Positions 24,715-35,577 of a stretch of 64,000 nt of DNA are shown here, piece after piece. A program made the translations under genes and the position numbers. Numbering within the stretch: position 1 is the first letter of the stretch; each line of letters opens with the position of its first letter. Location of the stretch: positions 5,001 through 69,000 of the forward strand of contig MEHQ01004020.1 in NCBI GenBank assembly GCA_008828725.1. The letters run 5' to 3'. This DNA comes from Saccharina japonica. Taxonomy: Eukaryota > Sar > Phaeophyceae > Laminariales > Laminariaceae. The notes below the pieces were generated by a model. It was not told where the DNA came from. It searched no databases and was given only the letters and a program-made list of their open reading frames with translations.

Positions 24715-24955
24715 TATATAGGAGAAGAACGTCGTAGCAGTCTGGAGTTTGGCACAACGGAGAGAAAAATTGGGAAACGGGGTAGAGGGGGGGGGGGGGG
24801 TTCCAGTGGGGGATACCTGGTACGGGGAAGCCACGGGAGGGCATACGCAGCGCGTCGGTACAACAGGGGCAACAGCAGCAGCAGCAGTAGTACACTGGGG
24901 CGGCGGCAGGAGAATAGTGAAGTAGGGATACAGCACGGTGTGTTCCTTCGATCGC
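24715..24955 (+). repeat. Split direct repeat A1
   Basis: Matches 32,293-32,552 through GTAGCAGTCTGGAGTTTGGC, a poly-G run, TTCCAGTGG, CGTCGGTACAACAGGGGCAA, a CAG-rich tract and GTGTTCCTTCGATC. It directly precedes the ORF1-like region of the tyrosine-recombinase element. Confidence 0.9.
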
Positions 24956-26629
24956 AAAAATGCCCAAGGAATACAGCAGCAAGTACGAGGACGTGTCATC
25001 CTCGCAGGAGAGGGAGATGCGAAGCGAGATGGAGATGAAAAAGCTAAGAGCGGAGTTGGAGCAAGCGGAGCAAGCAAGAAAAACGAGCGGGCCAAGGAGG
25101 CTAAAGCCAGGGAGGCGAGGAACAGCAGAGCAGGCGGAGCGGCAGGTAAACCCAAACATGAGAGTGGCGGGCGAGGAATTTCAGCAGAGGACGGCGGTGG
25201 GGAATACAGGGAGGCTCGCGAGGACAGCCCGAAGAAGAGTACGGGTGAGACCGCCGAACGTCCGTCAACGGATAGAAATAAGATGGCTGCAGAGAAACGA
25301 ATGTTCGAGCAGGAGGTGGAGAAAGTGGTAGATTGAAGGATGCATGCTTTAGGTGTAGGCGGACGAACCCATGACTCATGCCGTCAGCTTGCAAGCGCAC
25401 CCACAGAGCACGCGTGGTACAGGGAGAAGAACCCGCATAACCAGCGGGACACGTCCAACCAGCGGGAGCCCCAGAGCAATATGGGAGATCCCTCGAAAAA
25501 ATGGGAGGGTTCATATGAGATGGAAGCCGGGGGAGATCGGGGACAATTCGGCCAAAGTAATATGACAGGAACAGGAAGGGGTTCAAGGGAACCGTATTCC
25601 GGAAGTAGGAAGGTGGGAGACAGGGGGTAGAGGCCCCGGAATAGAACCAGCACAGGAGCACTGATACTGGAACCATAAAAGAGGTGAAGACCGAGGGGAG
25701 CCCAGCTTCTGGACGCAACGAAGAGGGTGAGATCAACAGCAGCCCAACTGGGGGAGGGGGAATGGGAGCTAGATAAGAGGGGGGGGGCATGGACAGCGGG
25801 ATGGGGAGACAAGTGCGGGGGGCCGGAGAGGAGAACAGAAGGGGGATTCGGTGAGCCGAAGTGGGGAGGGTGAGAAAAAAAGGGGGATTGGGGGGAGGGG
25901 TGGCGAGCGATTTCAGGGGGGGGTTCAGAGAGGAGGACGGAGACACGGGATCGAGCAGTTTTATCAGGGAGCCCAACCCAGCGTCATGGACGCACGTCAC
26001 ACACATGGGGGTGATAATGTGGGGGTGGTAAGAGCGGATGGCGAATTACCACCGTGGGGTTCTGTGAAGAAACGGGCGATGGCATTGCTGTGCCCGGGAC
26101 TTTGCTTCGTGACCAGGAAAGGCAAGAGGGACGTGATGGGTTTCGCTGACCTTGACTTGTCGTTGTTTGCGAGGACAGAGCTATCGGGGAAGCGCAGGGG
26201 CAAGGGTGGGACATCGCTCCCAGACAGGGTGGAGGCCACGATGAGGGTGATAATGTGCATGGCGACGCTCGCGACGGATGACAACACACGGATGGGAAGG
26301 CAGGCGATAGGGCGGGTGGAGACGCAGTGAGGGAATCAGTTCCAGCGAGTGAATGAAGGGATAAGTCGTTTATTTGTGACCAACAAGAGGGTGGTGGAGA
26401 TCGAGGCCATCGAGGAAGAGTTCACGAAGCACTCCAATGCGGACCTTGATGAGACTGGGGGAGGCGGTGGGGATGACGACCATGAAGCTGAAACGGAGGG
26501 GAACTATTTGGCCGACGGCGAGGGAGGCTGGACCGCTGCGGGATCCGACCTTCCAGGACACGGGGGTGGGGTTGCAGTTTGCGCCACTGCACATCAAGGC
26601 GGAGTACGGTTGGAAGAGGGGGGGGGGGG

Positions 26630-26649
26630 NNNNNNNNNNNNNNNNNNNN
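26630..26649. other. Assembly gap of 20 N
   Basis: Twenty N bases are flanked on both sides by runs of ten or more G. The true sequence and length here are unknown. Confidence 0.99.
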
Positions 26650-26969
26650 GGGGGGGGGGGGGGCATCAAGGCGTCTGGAGTAGCAGAGAGTGTTATTTTC
26701 TTCAAGAAGAACGGGTACTGGCCGTACATGGAAAAGTAGGGGAACTGCAAGTTCGAGCATGGGGAGGAGGGGGGGGGGCGAGACGAGAAGAGGGAGGGGG
26801 GGCGGAAGGAGGAGCGGTCGGCCAGGGGTGGGGATGAGGGAGGGAGAGATAAAGGAGGAGACGTGAATGAGAACACGGGCTCTGCTATTCCGCAGGGCCA
26901 GCCGAGGTGACGCGGGGATGGGGGCAGGTGCAGGCGCAAGGTGGAGGACACCCCGCGGAACAGCCAGTC

Positions 26970-27473
26970 GACGCGTGCTACGATAGAGGTGGCATGTTTT
27001 GGCTGAAACGGTTTCCAAATGATCGGGCTCCTTAACCCAAAACCGTCGGACTTTCACTCTTGTGTTTCGATACTTTTCCTTGTATACTGCGGCCATGAGA
27101 TTTTTCATCGGGTAACAACCTTTAGTTTCCTCCAAAATCTGTTTATGGGTGGACGCGTGCTACGGTAGAGGCAGCACTTTTTGGCTGGATCGTTTTCTGA
27201 ACGATCGGGCTCGTTAACCCAAATGCGTCGGGCTTTCATTTTTGTGACGAGTAATGTTTCAAGTATACTTCGGTCATGAGATTTCTCATCCGGCAGCACT
27301 TTTATTTTCCTCCAAAATAATTTTTTGGGTGAGGTATGACGCTGCTCAAGTCAGGAGCTCGGAAAAAACATGGTGCACCTCTATCGTAGCATGCGTCGGT
27401 GACTTACTTAGAACTCCTCATTAAGTGAGGAGCCGCAGAAAAAACATGATGCACCTCTACCGTAGCATGCGCC
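26970..27473. mobile_element. MITE-like insertion with doubled terminal inverted repeats
   Basis: Left ends at 26,970 (GCGTGCTACGATAGAGG) and 27,152 (GCGTGCTACGGTAGAGG) pair with right ends near 27,397 (CCTCTATCGTAGCATGCG) and 27,473 (CCTCTACCGTAGCATGCG). The layout left-left-right-right suggests an internal duplication or one copy nested in another. No transposase is encoded. The interior repeats GGGCTCSTTAACCCAAA-like and TTTCCTCCAAAAT blocks. It sits inside the tyrosine-recombinase element. Confidence 0.8.
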
Positions 27474-27859
27474 CATCGCAGTGGAGGGCCCGGCACCAGG
27501 ATCCATCAAATTTGCCAACTAAGGTGCGGTGGATCGGAAGTGTAAGACGGGGCGGAGGACGGGGTGTGTGTGTTATGTGTGGGTGTGCCAGGAGGGGGTA
27601 GTGCAAGAGGAGGGGGGGGGGGGGGGGGGGGTGACAACGGGGCTGCGCACGGAGGGAGGGGCGGTGGGTGTGGTAGGGAAGTCGGTAACGGGGCCGTAAA
27701 CGGGACGGGTCGAGACGGGCGCGGTGGGGCCACGCAACGAATGGAGGTTCGGGTATGCGGCGGGGTAGCGCACGGAACGAGGAGGTACGCGGCGGGACCG
27801 CACGAGAGATGAGGAGCGAAGGGCGCGGTGGGACCGGTCACGAAACGAAGGGGTAGGTT

Positions 27860-28720
27860 CACGGCGGGGCCGTGCACAGAACGCGAGTGGAGATACGCAG
27901 CGAGGCTGCACACGGGACAAGAGGAGAGGTGCGCAGCAGGGCCGCGCGCAGAACGAGAAGAGAGAAGCGCGGCGGGTTCGCACACGGAACAGCAGGGGAA
28001 GCGCTCGGCGGGGCTGTGTACGAAGCGCGAGGAGAGATGCATGGTGGAGACGGGCACAGAACGAGAGAAGAGATACGCGGCGAGGCTGCACACGGAACAA
28101 GAGGGGAGGTGCGCGGCGGGGCCGTGCATGGAACCAGAATGGATACGAGCGGCGTGGCCGCACACGGATCAAGAGGGGAAGCGCACGGCGGGGGTGTGCA
28201 CGGGACGATAATATAGACGAGCGGCGGGGCCGCACACGGATGAAGAAGGAAAGCGCACGGTGGAGCCGGGCACTAAATGAGAGGGTAAGCGCGTGACGGG
28301 GCCATGCACAGAACGAGAATGAAGACGGGCGGCGGGGTCGCACACGGATCAAGACGGGAAGCGCACGGCGGGGCCGGGCACCAAACGAGAGGGGAAGCGC
28401 GCGGTGGGGCCGGGCACAGAGCGAGAGGAGGGATGCGCGGAACAAGAGGGAAGGTGCGCGGCGGGGCGGGGTGGGCACGGAACGGGAGGGCAACGTCACG
28501 GTGGGGCCGTGCGCGGGACAAAGGGGAGGGGGGCAGCCAGGCCGTGTACGGAGGGGCGATCGAGCCGACAGGGGGGGCGGGCCCAGAACAAGAGGAGAGC
28601 TGCTCGGCGAGGCCGCGTACGATACCAGAGGGGAAGTACGCGGCGGGGCCGGGCACGAAGCGAGGAAATAGGTTCGCGGCGGAGCCGCGCATGAAACGAG
28701 GGAAGAGGTTCGAGGCAATC
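27860..28720 (+). repeat. 36-bp G-rich minisatellite, about two dozen copies
   Basis: Successive units follow CGGAACAAGAGGGGAGG then a GCGCGGCGGGGCCG end, each close to 36 bp and differing at several places. Because 36 is a multiple of three and stops are rare, long frames stay open on both strands (a 12-residue HGTRGEVRGGAV-like pattern on the plus strand). These frames are products of the repeat, not evidence for genes. Confidence 0.9.
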
Positions 28721-31700
28721 GAGCAGCGCGGAGGGAAGAGCAACAGGCGACGGCGGTAGTGGGGGGAGAGACCCAGCGGTGGAAGCGGGCGTTGGGGCGT
28801 TTGGGGAAGATAGGGGACGTCGCGGAGGAGCGGGATCGTCTACTGCGGGTGGTCACGGAGGTTGGGGGAGAGATGTTTGAACGTGAGAGGGGGGGCGACT
28901 TAGCGAAGGTGGGGTGGAGGCTGGGGGGCGTGTACTCGATATTCATGCATGGCCATAGTCGTTTGACCAGGGGGATTACCGGTACCCCATATTCATGCGG
29001 AACGGGGGACGAAGTGTTTTGGGAAACAGCACAGTATCGACCAAATTTCACTGTTGTAGAAGATAGCGAGGGTGGACGTGCCGGTGGATGTAGGCTGAGG
29101 GAGCAACCTCGAGCGCGAGCTGGCGTACGGGAACTATAGTAGCGCCGACAGACACGCGATCGAGGTGTGGGAGAAAGCTGTGGTCGACGCTAAGACGGGG
29201 AGAGCAATTGAGGTTCCGGCGAGATTGGTGGGGATGATCCAAGGCCTGCAGGTAAACCCGTGGGGGTGGTTGACGAGAAAGGGAAGAGGACGACAATCAA
29301 CGGTTCGGCATTCGGCGACGAACCGAGGGGGGGGAGGAGGGCGGCCAGTGAACGAGACGACGTACCCGGATCATATTCCGGAGTGCCACCTAGCGGACGT
29401 GATGCTCCAGATAGTGCGGAGGATTCTTGGGCTATCGGAAACAAATTTGGGAGGGGAAGGAAGATCCTCGTACAGATGACAAACGTAAAGAGTTAATTTC
29501 GTCAGGTGGAGGTGGACCCGGCAAGTGTAGTGAACTTCGGGTATACTCTGGGAAATTTCCTGTTGGTCGACCTGCGGCTGCAGTTCGGGTGGAGGGGGAG
29601 CCTCGGGTGGTGGGAGGTAATGGCGAGTACCGTTCAACAGGTGCAGCGACAGACGACCCAAGCATCGGCGACGATCTTTACCGCGGGAGTAGCGGCCACA
29701 GCGCATGTCCAGGTCGCAGCGGATAAGGGGTTAGTGGCGAAACCGCTGCCTGAGGGCTGCACAGTAATAGCTGGAGAGGAGGGAGGGTCAGAGGACACAG
29801 TGTGGGTGATTTTCTTGATGGACGACGTGGTTTCGGTGGGGGTACAGTGGGAACCAGACGGGGGAGAGATGCCTAGCGCTCGCGCAATCGCTGCCATCGA
29901 TTCATTTTCAGGCCATGGGGAAGAGGGCGGAAGGGGAGAAGCCCCTGCTGTCGCACAAGAAGATTACAGATTGGGCACCACAGCAACAAGTACTGGGGTT
30001 CGACCTGGACACGGAGAAAATGACGATTTCACTGCCACCCGGGGGGATCAGGGATCTGCAGGAGCTACTGGGGGAGTGGCCCGAGGGGAGGCGCACGGCA
30101 ACAGTACGGGAGGTTCTCGTGTTAGCAGGGAAGCTGCACCATGTGGCGTACGTGATCAGATCGGGAAAGTATTTCGTGCGGCGGCTTCTGCAGCTGAGCA
30201 AGCTGCATCTAAATGGGCAGGAAAAAAGCATAGGCGGGGCCGTGGGGGCTGGGAAGGAAGAAGGCGGAAGCCAGGAGGGTGCTGAGGCTGACGGAGGAGT
30301 TCATGGAGGACGTGGGGTGGTAGAGGTGGTGCCTGAAGGAGGACAGGGCCGGGGAGGGGTAAAGGTTGGCGGCGCCGTTCTTCAGGCTCGTGAAGCAGAC
30401 CCACAGGAGGACCTGGTTTTCGGACGCTTCGTTCGAGGCTGTTCGGGAGCTATGTCTGGAAACGGGCGTGTACTGGAGATACAACTTATCAGGGGAGGAG
30501 AGGAAAAGGACGATTGGAAGCAGGAAAAGCGGGGACGGGAACCGTTTGTTCCTTAAAAACCTGGAGCCGATAGGAATGGTGATGACAGCCTACGAGATGA
30601 TAGGATCAGGAAGGACAGACCAGAGAAGGAAGGGGAGCGGGTGCTGACGAGAGGGGATAGTTCGTCGGCGGTGCAGTGGGAAATTAACTGCGGAGGGGGA
30701 AAGGAGAAGGGAGGTCGGAGGGGGATGATGAGGATTATGGGGGTGTTGGAGCGGATAGGGGGGTGGAGCTTCCAGGCGAAGCATGTGCGGGGAGTGGAGA
30801 AGAAACTGGCCGAAGGGATAACGACATGGAAGTAAGATAAACTCCAGACCAGGCTGGACGCAGAACGTCCCACCGTCGGTTGGCAGGCCCAGGAGCTCGG
30901 GAAGGGAGTGATGGAGATGTGTTCGGGGATTTTTCTCGCAGCTACGCACTCGGACGAGTTGCAAGGTCGACTCGGAAGACGTATGCGCAAGGTCGGAGGA
31001 TGAGGATGAGCTGGAGGGCCATGCGAGGAAAGGGGAATTGACTGGGGGGGGGGAGTTGGGCGAGTGGCAGCTGGTGGACGAGCTGACGGAGTTTATGGCC
31101 TATAGTTGCGCGGAGAGGAAGAACAAGGAGGCGATCGTGGCGGGGAAGCTGATCGCGGTGAACTTCTACCACGAGCAGTGGGTGGGTTTGTCATTGTCAC
31201 TGTAACATTTCAGCATCAAGACGGTGAGGAAGGGGATCAAGAGGGCGCACGTGAAGGCAGGGAACTAGACGCGGGTGAGGAGACCGCTAACATGGGAAAA
31301 TATCAAGGTGGTGAAGGAGAGCATAGGCGAATGGGGCGTGGGGGGGAGGATAGCGTGGATCGGGTTGGCCCTATCGTACCAACTGTTGCTGAGGGCATGG
31401 GAACCGTTCGCAGGAGGGCGGGGGGGGTACACCAAGTTTACTGCTTAAGGAGGGGGGACTTAGCCGTTTTCGAGAAAGGTGTGCAACTGGGGCCGGAGAG
31501 ACGTGGGGTCGCGGACACAGGGGAAGTACACTTCAAAGGGGGCAAAGGGGACCAGGGAAGGAAAGGAGCGGTCATGGTAAGGACAAAGGGGGCGAAGGGG
31601 GGGCTGGGGGGGGATGTGAGGGACCTGTTGGTGGAGCTGTTCGAGTACTACCAGGCAAGGATTCCGGGAGGGGAGAGCACCCCCCTGATGATCTACTGGA

Positions 31701-32100
31701 GTGTGGGGGGGTGGACGGTTTAGACTAGAGGGGAGGCAACATACTGCCTAAGGACCGGGCTGGAGAGGGTGGGAGAGAACTGGCGATCGCAGGGGAAGGG
31801 GGCAGTGGTGGAACTGAAACCGGAGGATTTCGCTCTGCATTCAGGGAGGATAGGAGGAGCAACGAGGCTGGCGGAGGTGGGAGCCTCACCATGGGTGATT
31901 CAGAGGGAGGGGAGATGGGCTTCGTAAGCGTTTATGCGATACGTAAGATACAGCATGGAGGATCCCCTGTTGGTCTCCAGAGTGCTGGTGGTGGGTAGGA
32001 CGGGTTGGCCGAGTCAGCAGCCGAGGCAAGGGACGAAGCGGAGCGTGTAGGGGGGGGGGGGGTAGATATTTGGGCGAGAACGTGGCTTCCGAATGGGATT

Positions 32101-32291
32101 TTTGCTGTTGAGGTTGTTTGTTTGAGTGGTAGGCAGGTCAGCCGCGTACTATAGCTGTAATAGGAGACGAGGGAGGGGGAGCAGGGGGAAATAGACGACG
32201 AAGACCCGTCTGAGTACACCCACCTCCCCCGTGGGTGCCACGTGATACTGCTAAATTAATATTAATGAACAAGCATTTTTCGTGAAGAGTA
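32101..32291 (+). repeat. Split direct repeat B1
   Basis: Matches 32,824-33,014 through GCTGTTGAGGTTGT, ATAGGAGACGAG, GGGGGAAATAGACGA, CCACCTCCCCCGTGGGTGCC and GAACAAGCATTTTTCGT. It joins directly to A2, as expected in a split-direct-repeat element. CCCCCGTGGG and neighbours can form a short hairpin. Confidence 0.88.
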
Positions 32292-32292
32292 G

Positions 32293-32552
32293 GCCAAGGT
32301 AGAAGGATGTCGTACGTAGCAGTCTGGAGTTTGGCGGAATGGCGAGAAAAAATGGGAAACGGGGCAGCGGGGGGGGGGGGGGCTTCCAGTGGAGGATAAC
32401 TGGTACGGAGAGGCCACGAGAGGGCATACGCAACGTGTCGGTACAACAGGGGCAACAGCAGCAACAGCAGCAGCACCATAGCAGCAGCAGACAGGGTCGA
32501 CGGCAGGAGAATAGGGGAATGGGGATACAGCACGTGGTGTTCCTTCGATCAC
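32293..32552 (+). repeat. Split direct repeat A2
   Basis: Direct partner of A1. It lies between B1 and B2, interrupted on its right side by a dispersed repeat and a (CCCA)n run before B2 begins. Confidence 0.9.
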
Positions 32553-32556
32553 AATC

Positions 32557-32584
32557 TCCCACCCACCCACCCACCCACCCACCC
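32557..32584 (+). repeat. (CCCA)n microsatellite
   Basis: About seven CCCA units follow directly on repeat A2. Confidence 0.9.
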
Positions 32585-32593
32585 GATGGCGTC

Positions 32594-32722
32594 ACGAGCA
32601 GGGAGGTTAAAGGGGAGGGGGAGGTACTCATATCGTGCACGGCCGTATGGCCATAGACCCTCGCATCCCTGCAATGCCGGGACGGAGCACGTTGGGCTTT
32701 CACCAACCAGGCAGACATTGGT
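32594..32722 (+). repeat. Dispersed ~130-bp repeat, copy 1
   Basis: The core reads ATAGACCCTCGCATCCCT, then AATGCCGGGACGGAGCACG and CAGGCAGACATT. Other copies lie at 60,780-60,912, 61,345-61,475 and, inverted, 63,215-63,320. This copy sits inside the 3' repeats of the tyrosine-recombinase element. Confidence 0.85.
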
Positions 32723-32823
32723 CCACGGGTTTCTGGTTTAGTTGTGTTTTTGGCTGTTGAGGTTGTCTGCCAGGGGGTGGCAGATCAGCCGCGTACCATA
32801 GCACCATAGCTGGAATAGGGAAT

Positions 32824-33014
32824 TTTGGCTGTTGAGGTTGTCTGTCAGAGTGGTGGGCAGGTTAGCCGTGTACAATAGCTGGAATAGGAGACGAGAGAGG
32901 GGGCACAGGGGGAAATAGACGAGTGAGACCCGTCTGAGTTCACCCACCTCCCCCGTGGGTGCCACGTGATACTACAACGAGTACGTAATGAACAAGCATT
33001 TTTCGTTAAGAGTG
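32824..33014 (+). repeat. Split direct repeat B2 (right end of the element)
   Basis: Direct partner of B1 and the last recognisable part of the element. A further partial copy of the B start lies immediately upstream at 32,748-32,819, so the B region has been duplicated locally. Confidence 0.88.
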
Positions 33015-34180
33015 ACCAAATTGGTCTTAAAATAATATTGTATAGGATTTAGAGTAGCGTTCCTCGCTGAACACAAATTATCACAGTATGTATACTCGTA
33101 TATGCTACTGTAAATGTTAATACTAATACTACAAGCAGTATACACGAACTATACATACATGAGTAGTTGTTTTACATTCGAAAATATGTAAATAATAACT
33201 CATCCTAAAAGTATTAACACATGCCGCGTACGAGTAGCAGGTTTAAACCCACCCGTAGACTTTCATACCCATCACAAATTCTTAAATTATGCCGGTAAGT
33301 GTATGTGTTATCCTCACATAAGACCGTTAGTTCTACACAACAACTACATCAACAGTATACACTCAGTGTCTCTGTCCTGGTTCCTAATCCTAGAGAGATG
33401 ATGTATACAAATTATATCGTCACAGACTGCCTGTGAGACAGAGAAAAACAAAACAAAAATAAACGCAAATGAAAAGCAAGTGAAATGCCAACGTACCGGG
33501 TACGAGAACACAACGAACGGCACGAGCCATAAAACAAGAAAAATAAGAAAAAACAGACCTGAACAGACAATACAAAAACACAGCTGAGCCTGGCTGAGCT
33601 GTAGCGTAGTGCGTACCAGGGCATTTATTAGTGGTTCGGCAGCGCAACGGGCAATGTATAAGGGCTGTTGCGAGCAGCGTAACACGCCTGCGGCGAGTGA
33701 TGCGCGCCGCGGGCGCGCAAGCCCCCGCAGGGGCCCCCGGAGGGACCCCTGGGAAGCCCCCCGGAAGGCTCCCGGAGGGCCCCCGGAGGGCCGCCGCAGG
33801 CAGAAAAAATGCGATATTCCAATTGCCATCTGACAATGTGCAGCCTTATTTCAATCATACCATTCACATATACTTTTTTTACCAATCATTTCCTTTACGT
33901 TTTACTCGTAGTTTTTTGCTTTTGTACGCGTTTGGTACGCGTACTCTTTCGTCTTGCGATCTGCGATTATCATGTTACCTTATGACCTCATGCATGACCT
34001 CATTTGATTTGATTTGATTTGATGGCTCGTTTCATTGTGTTTCGTTTCGTTTTTCGCTTTGTTTCTCCTCGTATACTATGCGGCCCCCTTGGATCCTTGG
34101 ATTATGTTTCAAAATTCAAAAGCCATATCACACAAAAAACAAAATGCATCTGATCTTCTGGTGCATACCAGTACGCACCA
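33015..34180. other. Unassigned non-coding sequence
   Basis: I see no gene. At 33,720-33,800 a GC-rich segment of stacked CCCCCGGAGGG-type palindromes makes frames look open on both strands. Confidence 0.45.
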
Positions 34181-34189
34181 GGGATTTAC

Positions 34190-34345
34190 AAATTAAAGAA
34201 GTGTTGCGCTGTTGCGCGGGCGTAACATTTGGGTCAAAATAACCGTTTTGCGCAACCGTCGCCGCGAGGCTGGTTGCGCGCAGCGCAACACGCGATTTTG
34301 GGCGCGCAACATTGTTCGCCGCAGGCGTAACTTTTTGTTGTGCGT
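34190..34345 (+). repeat. GCGCAAC-rich repeat, copy 1
   Basis: Contains TTGCGCTGTTGCGCG, ACATTTGGGTCAAAATAACC and GCAGCGCAACACGCGATTTT. Direct copy at 37,220-37,340. Internal palindromes of GCGCAAC can fold. The downstream TATTCGCCGTA-rich flanks (34.69-34.9 and 37.43-37.6 kb) are shared too, so the copied unit is several hundred bp long. Confidence 0.85.
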
Positions 34346-34504
34346 TTATTTCTCGCCGTAGGCGAGACATTTTTCGGGGGGGGGGGGTTCTAAATCGCTG
34401 TACGTAGAGGATTTTTCCCCCCCAATTTTTTGTGATAATTCGCCGTACGAGGCGTTTTTTTTTCAAGCATATTTTGTCCAATTGGCCGTAATTGCACATA
34501 TTTT

Positions 34505-34700
34505 CAGTAGTGGACAAACACTGTTAGTGGATCTTCCTAAGGTAGCTAATTAGGCACTCTGATTGTCCAAGCAAGCACTGACCACTGACATAGGGTTCGG
34601 GTTAGGGTTAGGGTTAGGGTTCGGTCTGAGGGTCACACATACTACTACCAAGACAAAAACCCCATTCTAAAGATCCACTATCACCTTTTGTCCACCCCTC
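34505..34700. mobile_element. hAT-like MITE (196 bp) with 8-bp target-site duplication
   Basis: The left end CAGTAGTGGACAAAC and the right end GAGGGGTGGACAAAAGG, read inward on the other strand, form ~30-bp imperfect terminal inverted repeats that also share AGTGGATCTT. CATATTTT flanks both sides (34,497-34,504 and 34,701-34,708), an 8-bp duplication typical of hAT transposons. No transposase fits in this length. The interior carries four TTAGGG-type repeats at about 34,592-34,624. Confidence 0.85.
34592..34624 (+). repeat. Interstitial telomere-type repeat (TTAGGG)n
   Basis: GGGTTAGGGTTAGGG is flanked by variant GGGTTCGG units. It lies inside the hAT-like MITE, so it arrived or moves with that element and does not mark a chromosome end. 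Confidence 0.9.
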
Positions 34701-35577
34701 CATATTTTAGGCCCCTTGTCCTATTCGCTATACGAGGTTCAAAACAAAAATAAACAATTAGACACCTTCTATTCGCCGTATACATACGAGGGTTTTATTT
34801 TTATTATTATAATAGGCACTTTTTTCTATTCGCCGTAGCCAAAAATAAATTACAAGGGTTTTTACTTGGTTTTGATGCGTATTTTCGCTCATCATCGTAT
34901 AATAATAATTCGTGAGAGCGAAGCGAAAACTGAAACAACTGAATATAAACGGAAGAAGGAAAGGGGAGAAAGAGCGAGAGGAAGAGGAGAAACAAGGAAA
35001 AAAAGAAAGAGACAAGGAAAGAAAAAGAAAGAAACAAAAAGAAGGTACGCATATATATAGACTAAAGTATATATTATGTATTAATAGTCATTTTTATTTA
35101 GAATTTGAGGCCAGGAATGTCGAAAACAACTCATCCTGTCTGTGTCTCCTGTCTCCGATGTTTTTGTGTTTACGTATCATAGTATACGTATGATACGCGC
35201 TGCGTGTTTACGCCTGACTTTATAACAAACAAGTGACCTTGGTATTGAAAAAAATGCGATTATTTAACCACAGCAGTTCAAACCCGTTTTGAAGCAGCTC
35301 GATCGAGCTCAGAAGCCGCACCTGATACACCTACTCGTATACTCGTACATGCCTGCTGGTACATCACACCGGGAGGAAGCTAAAGCTATAAGGGCGTCGA
35401 TCTACCTCGGGAATTGCAAAGGTCAGCTGAGCGTGTGGCCTGGTTGTCTACGGGAGGTACTACTACTAGTAACTGGTGTGGTCTGTGTGACGTCCGTTGG
35501 GGTAGCGCCACACCTCTTTCACGTTTGAAAACTTTGTGTGTCTACACCAAGAATCGAATGCTTGGATTTAAACATTA

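Larger units (their letters stand above)
24715..33014 (+). mobile_element. PAT/Ngaro-like tyrosine-recombinase (DIRS-group) retrotransposon, broken
   Basis: Parts in order: direct repeat A1 (24,715-24,955); an ORF1-like region with a charged coiled-coil start (about 24.96-26.9 kb); inserted MITE-like sequence and a minisatellite (about 26.97-28.7 kb); reverse transcriptase with a MDD-type box and the typical thumb/connection region (about 29.2-30.2 kb); RNase H (about 30.6-30.8 kb); tyrosine recombinase with an HSGRIG box and a GRW motif before the final Tyr region (about 31.0-31.95 kb); then repeats B1, A2 and B2. The A1...B1-A2-B2 order is the split-direct-repeat layout of PAT and Ngaro elements. 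The coding frame is broken at least half a dozen times and the repeat pairs are diverged, so it is an inactive copy. The absence of a DDE integrase and the presence of a tyrosine recombinase separate it from LTR elements. Confidence 0.85.

Noticed and set aside
25101-26006. 300-codon minus-strand frame rich in Pro/Ser/Leu
   Set aside because: It lies opposite the ORF1-like part of the tyrosine-recombinase element and reflects G-rich plus-strand composition.
27506-29051. Very long minus-strand open frames rich in Arg/Pro/Ser/Leu
   Set aside because: They are produced by the 36-bp G-rich minisatellite and flanking G-rich sequence; the pattern repeats every 12 residues and the opposite strand is open too.
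33337-33890. Overlapping frames on both strands around 33.7 kb
   Set aside because: They come from stacked GC-rich palindromes (CCCCCGGAGGG type) that leave all frames open.
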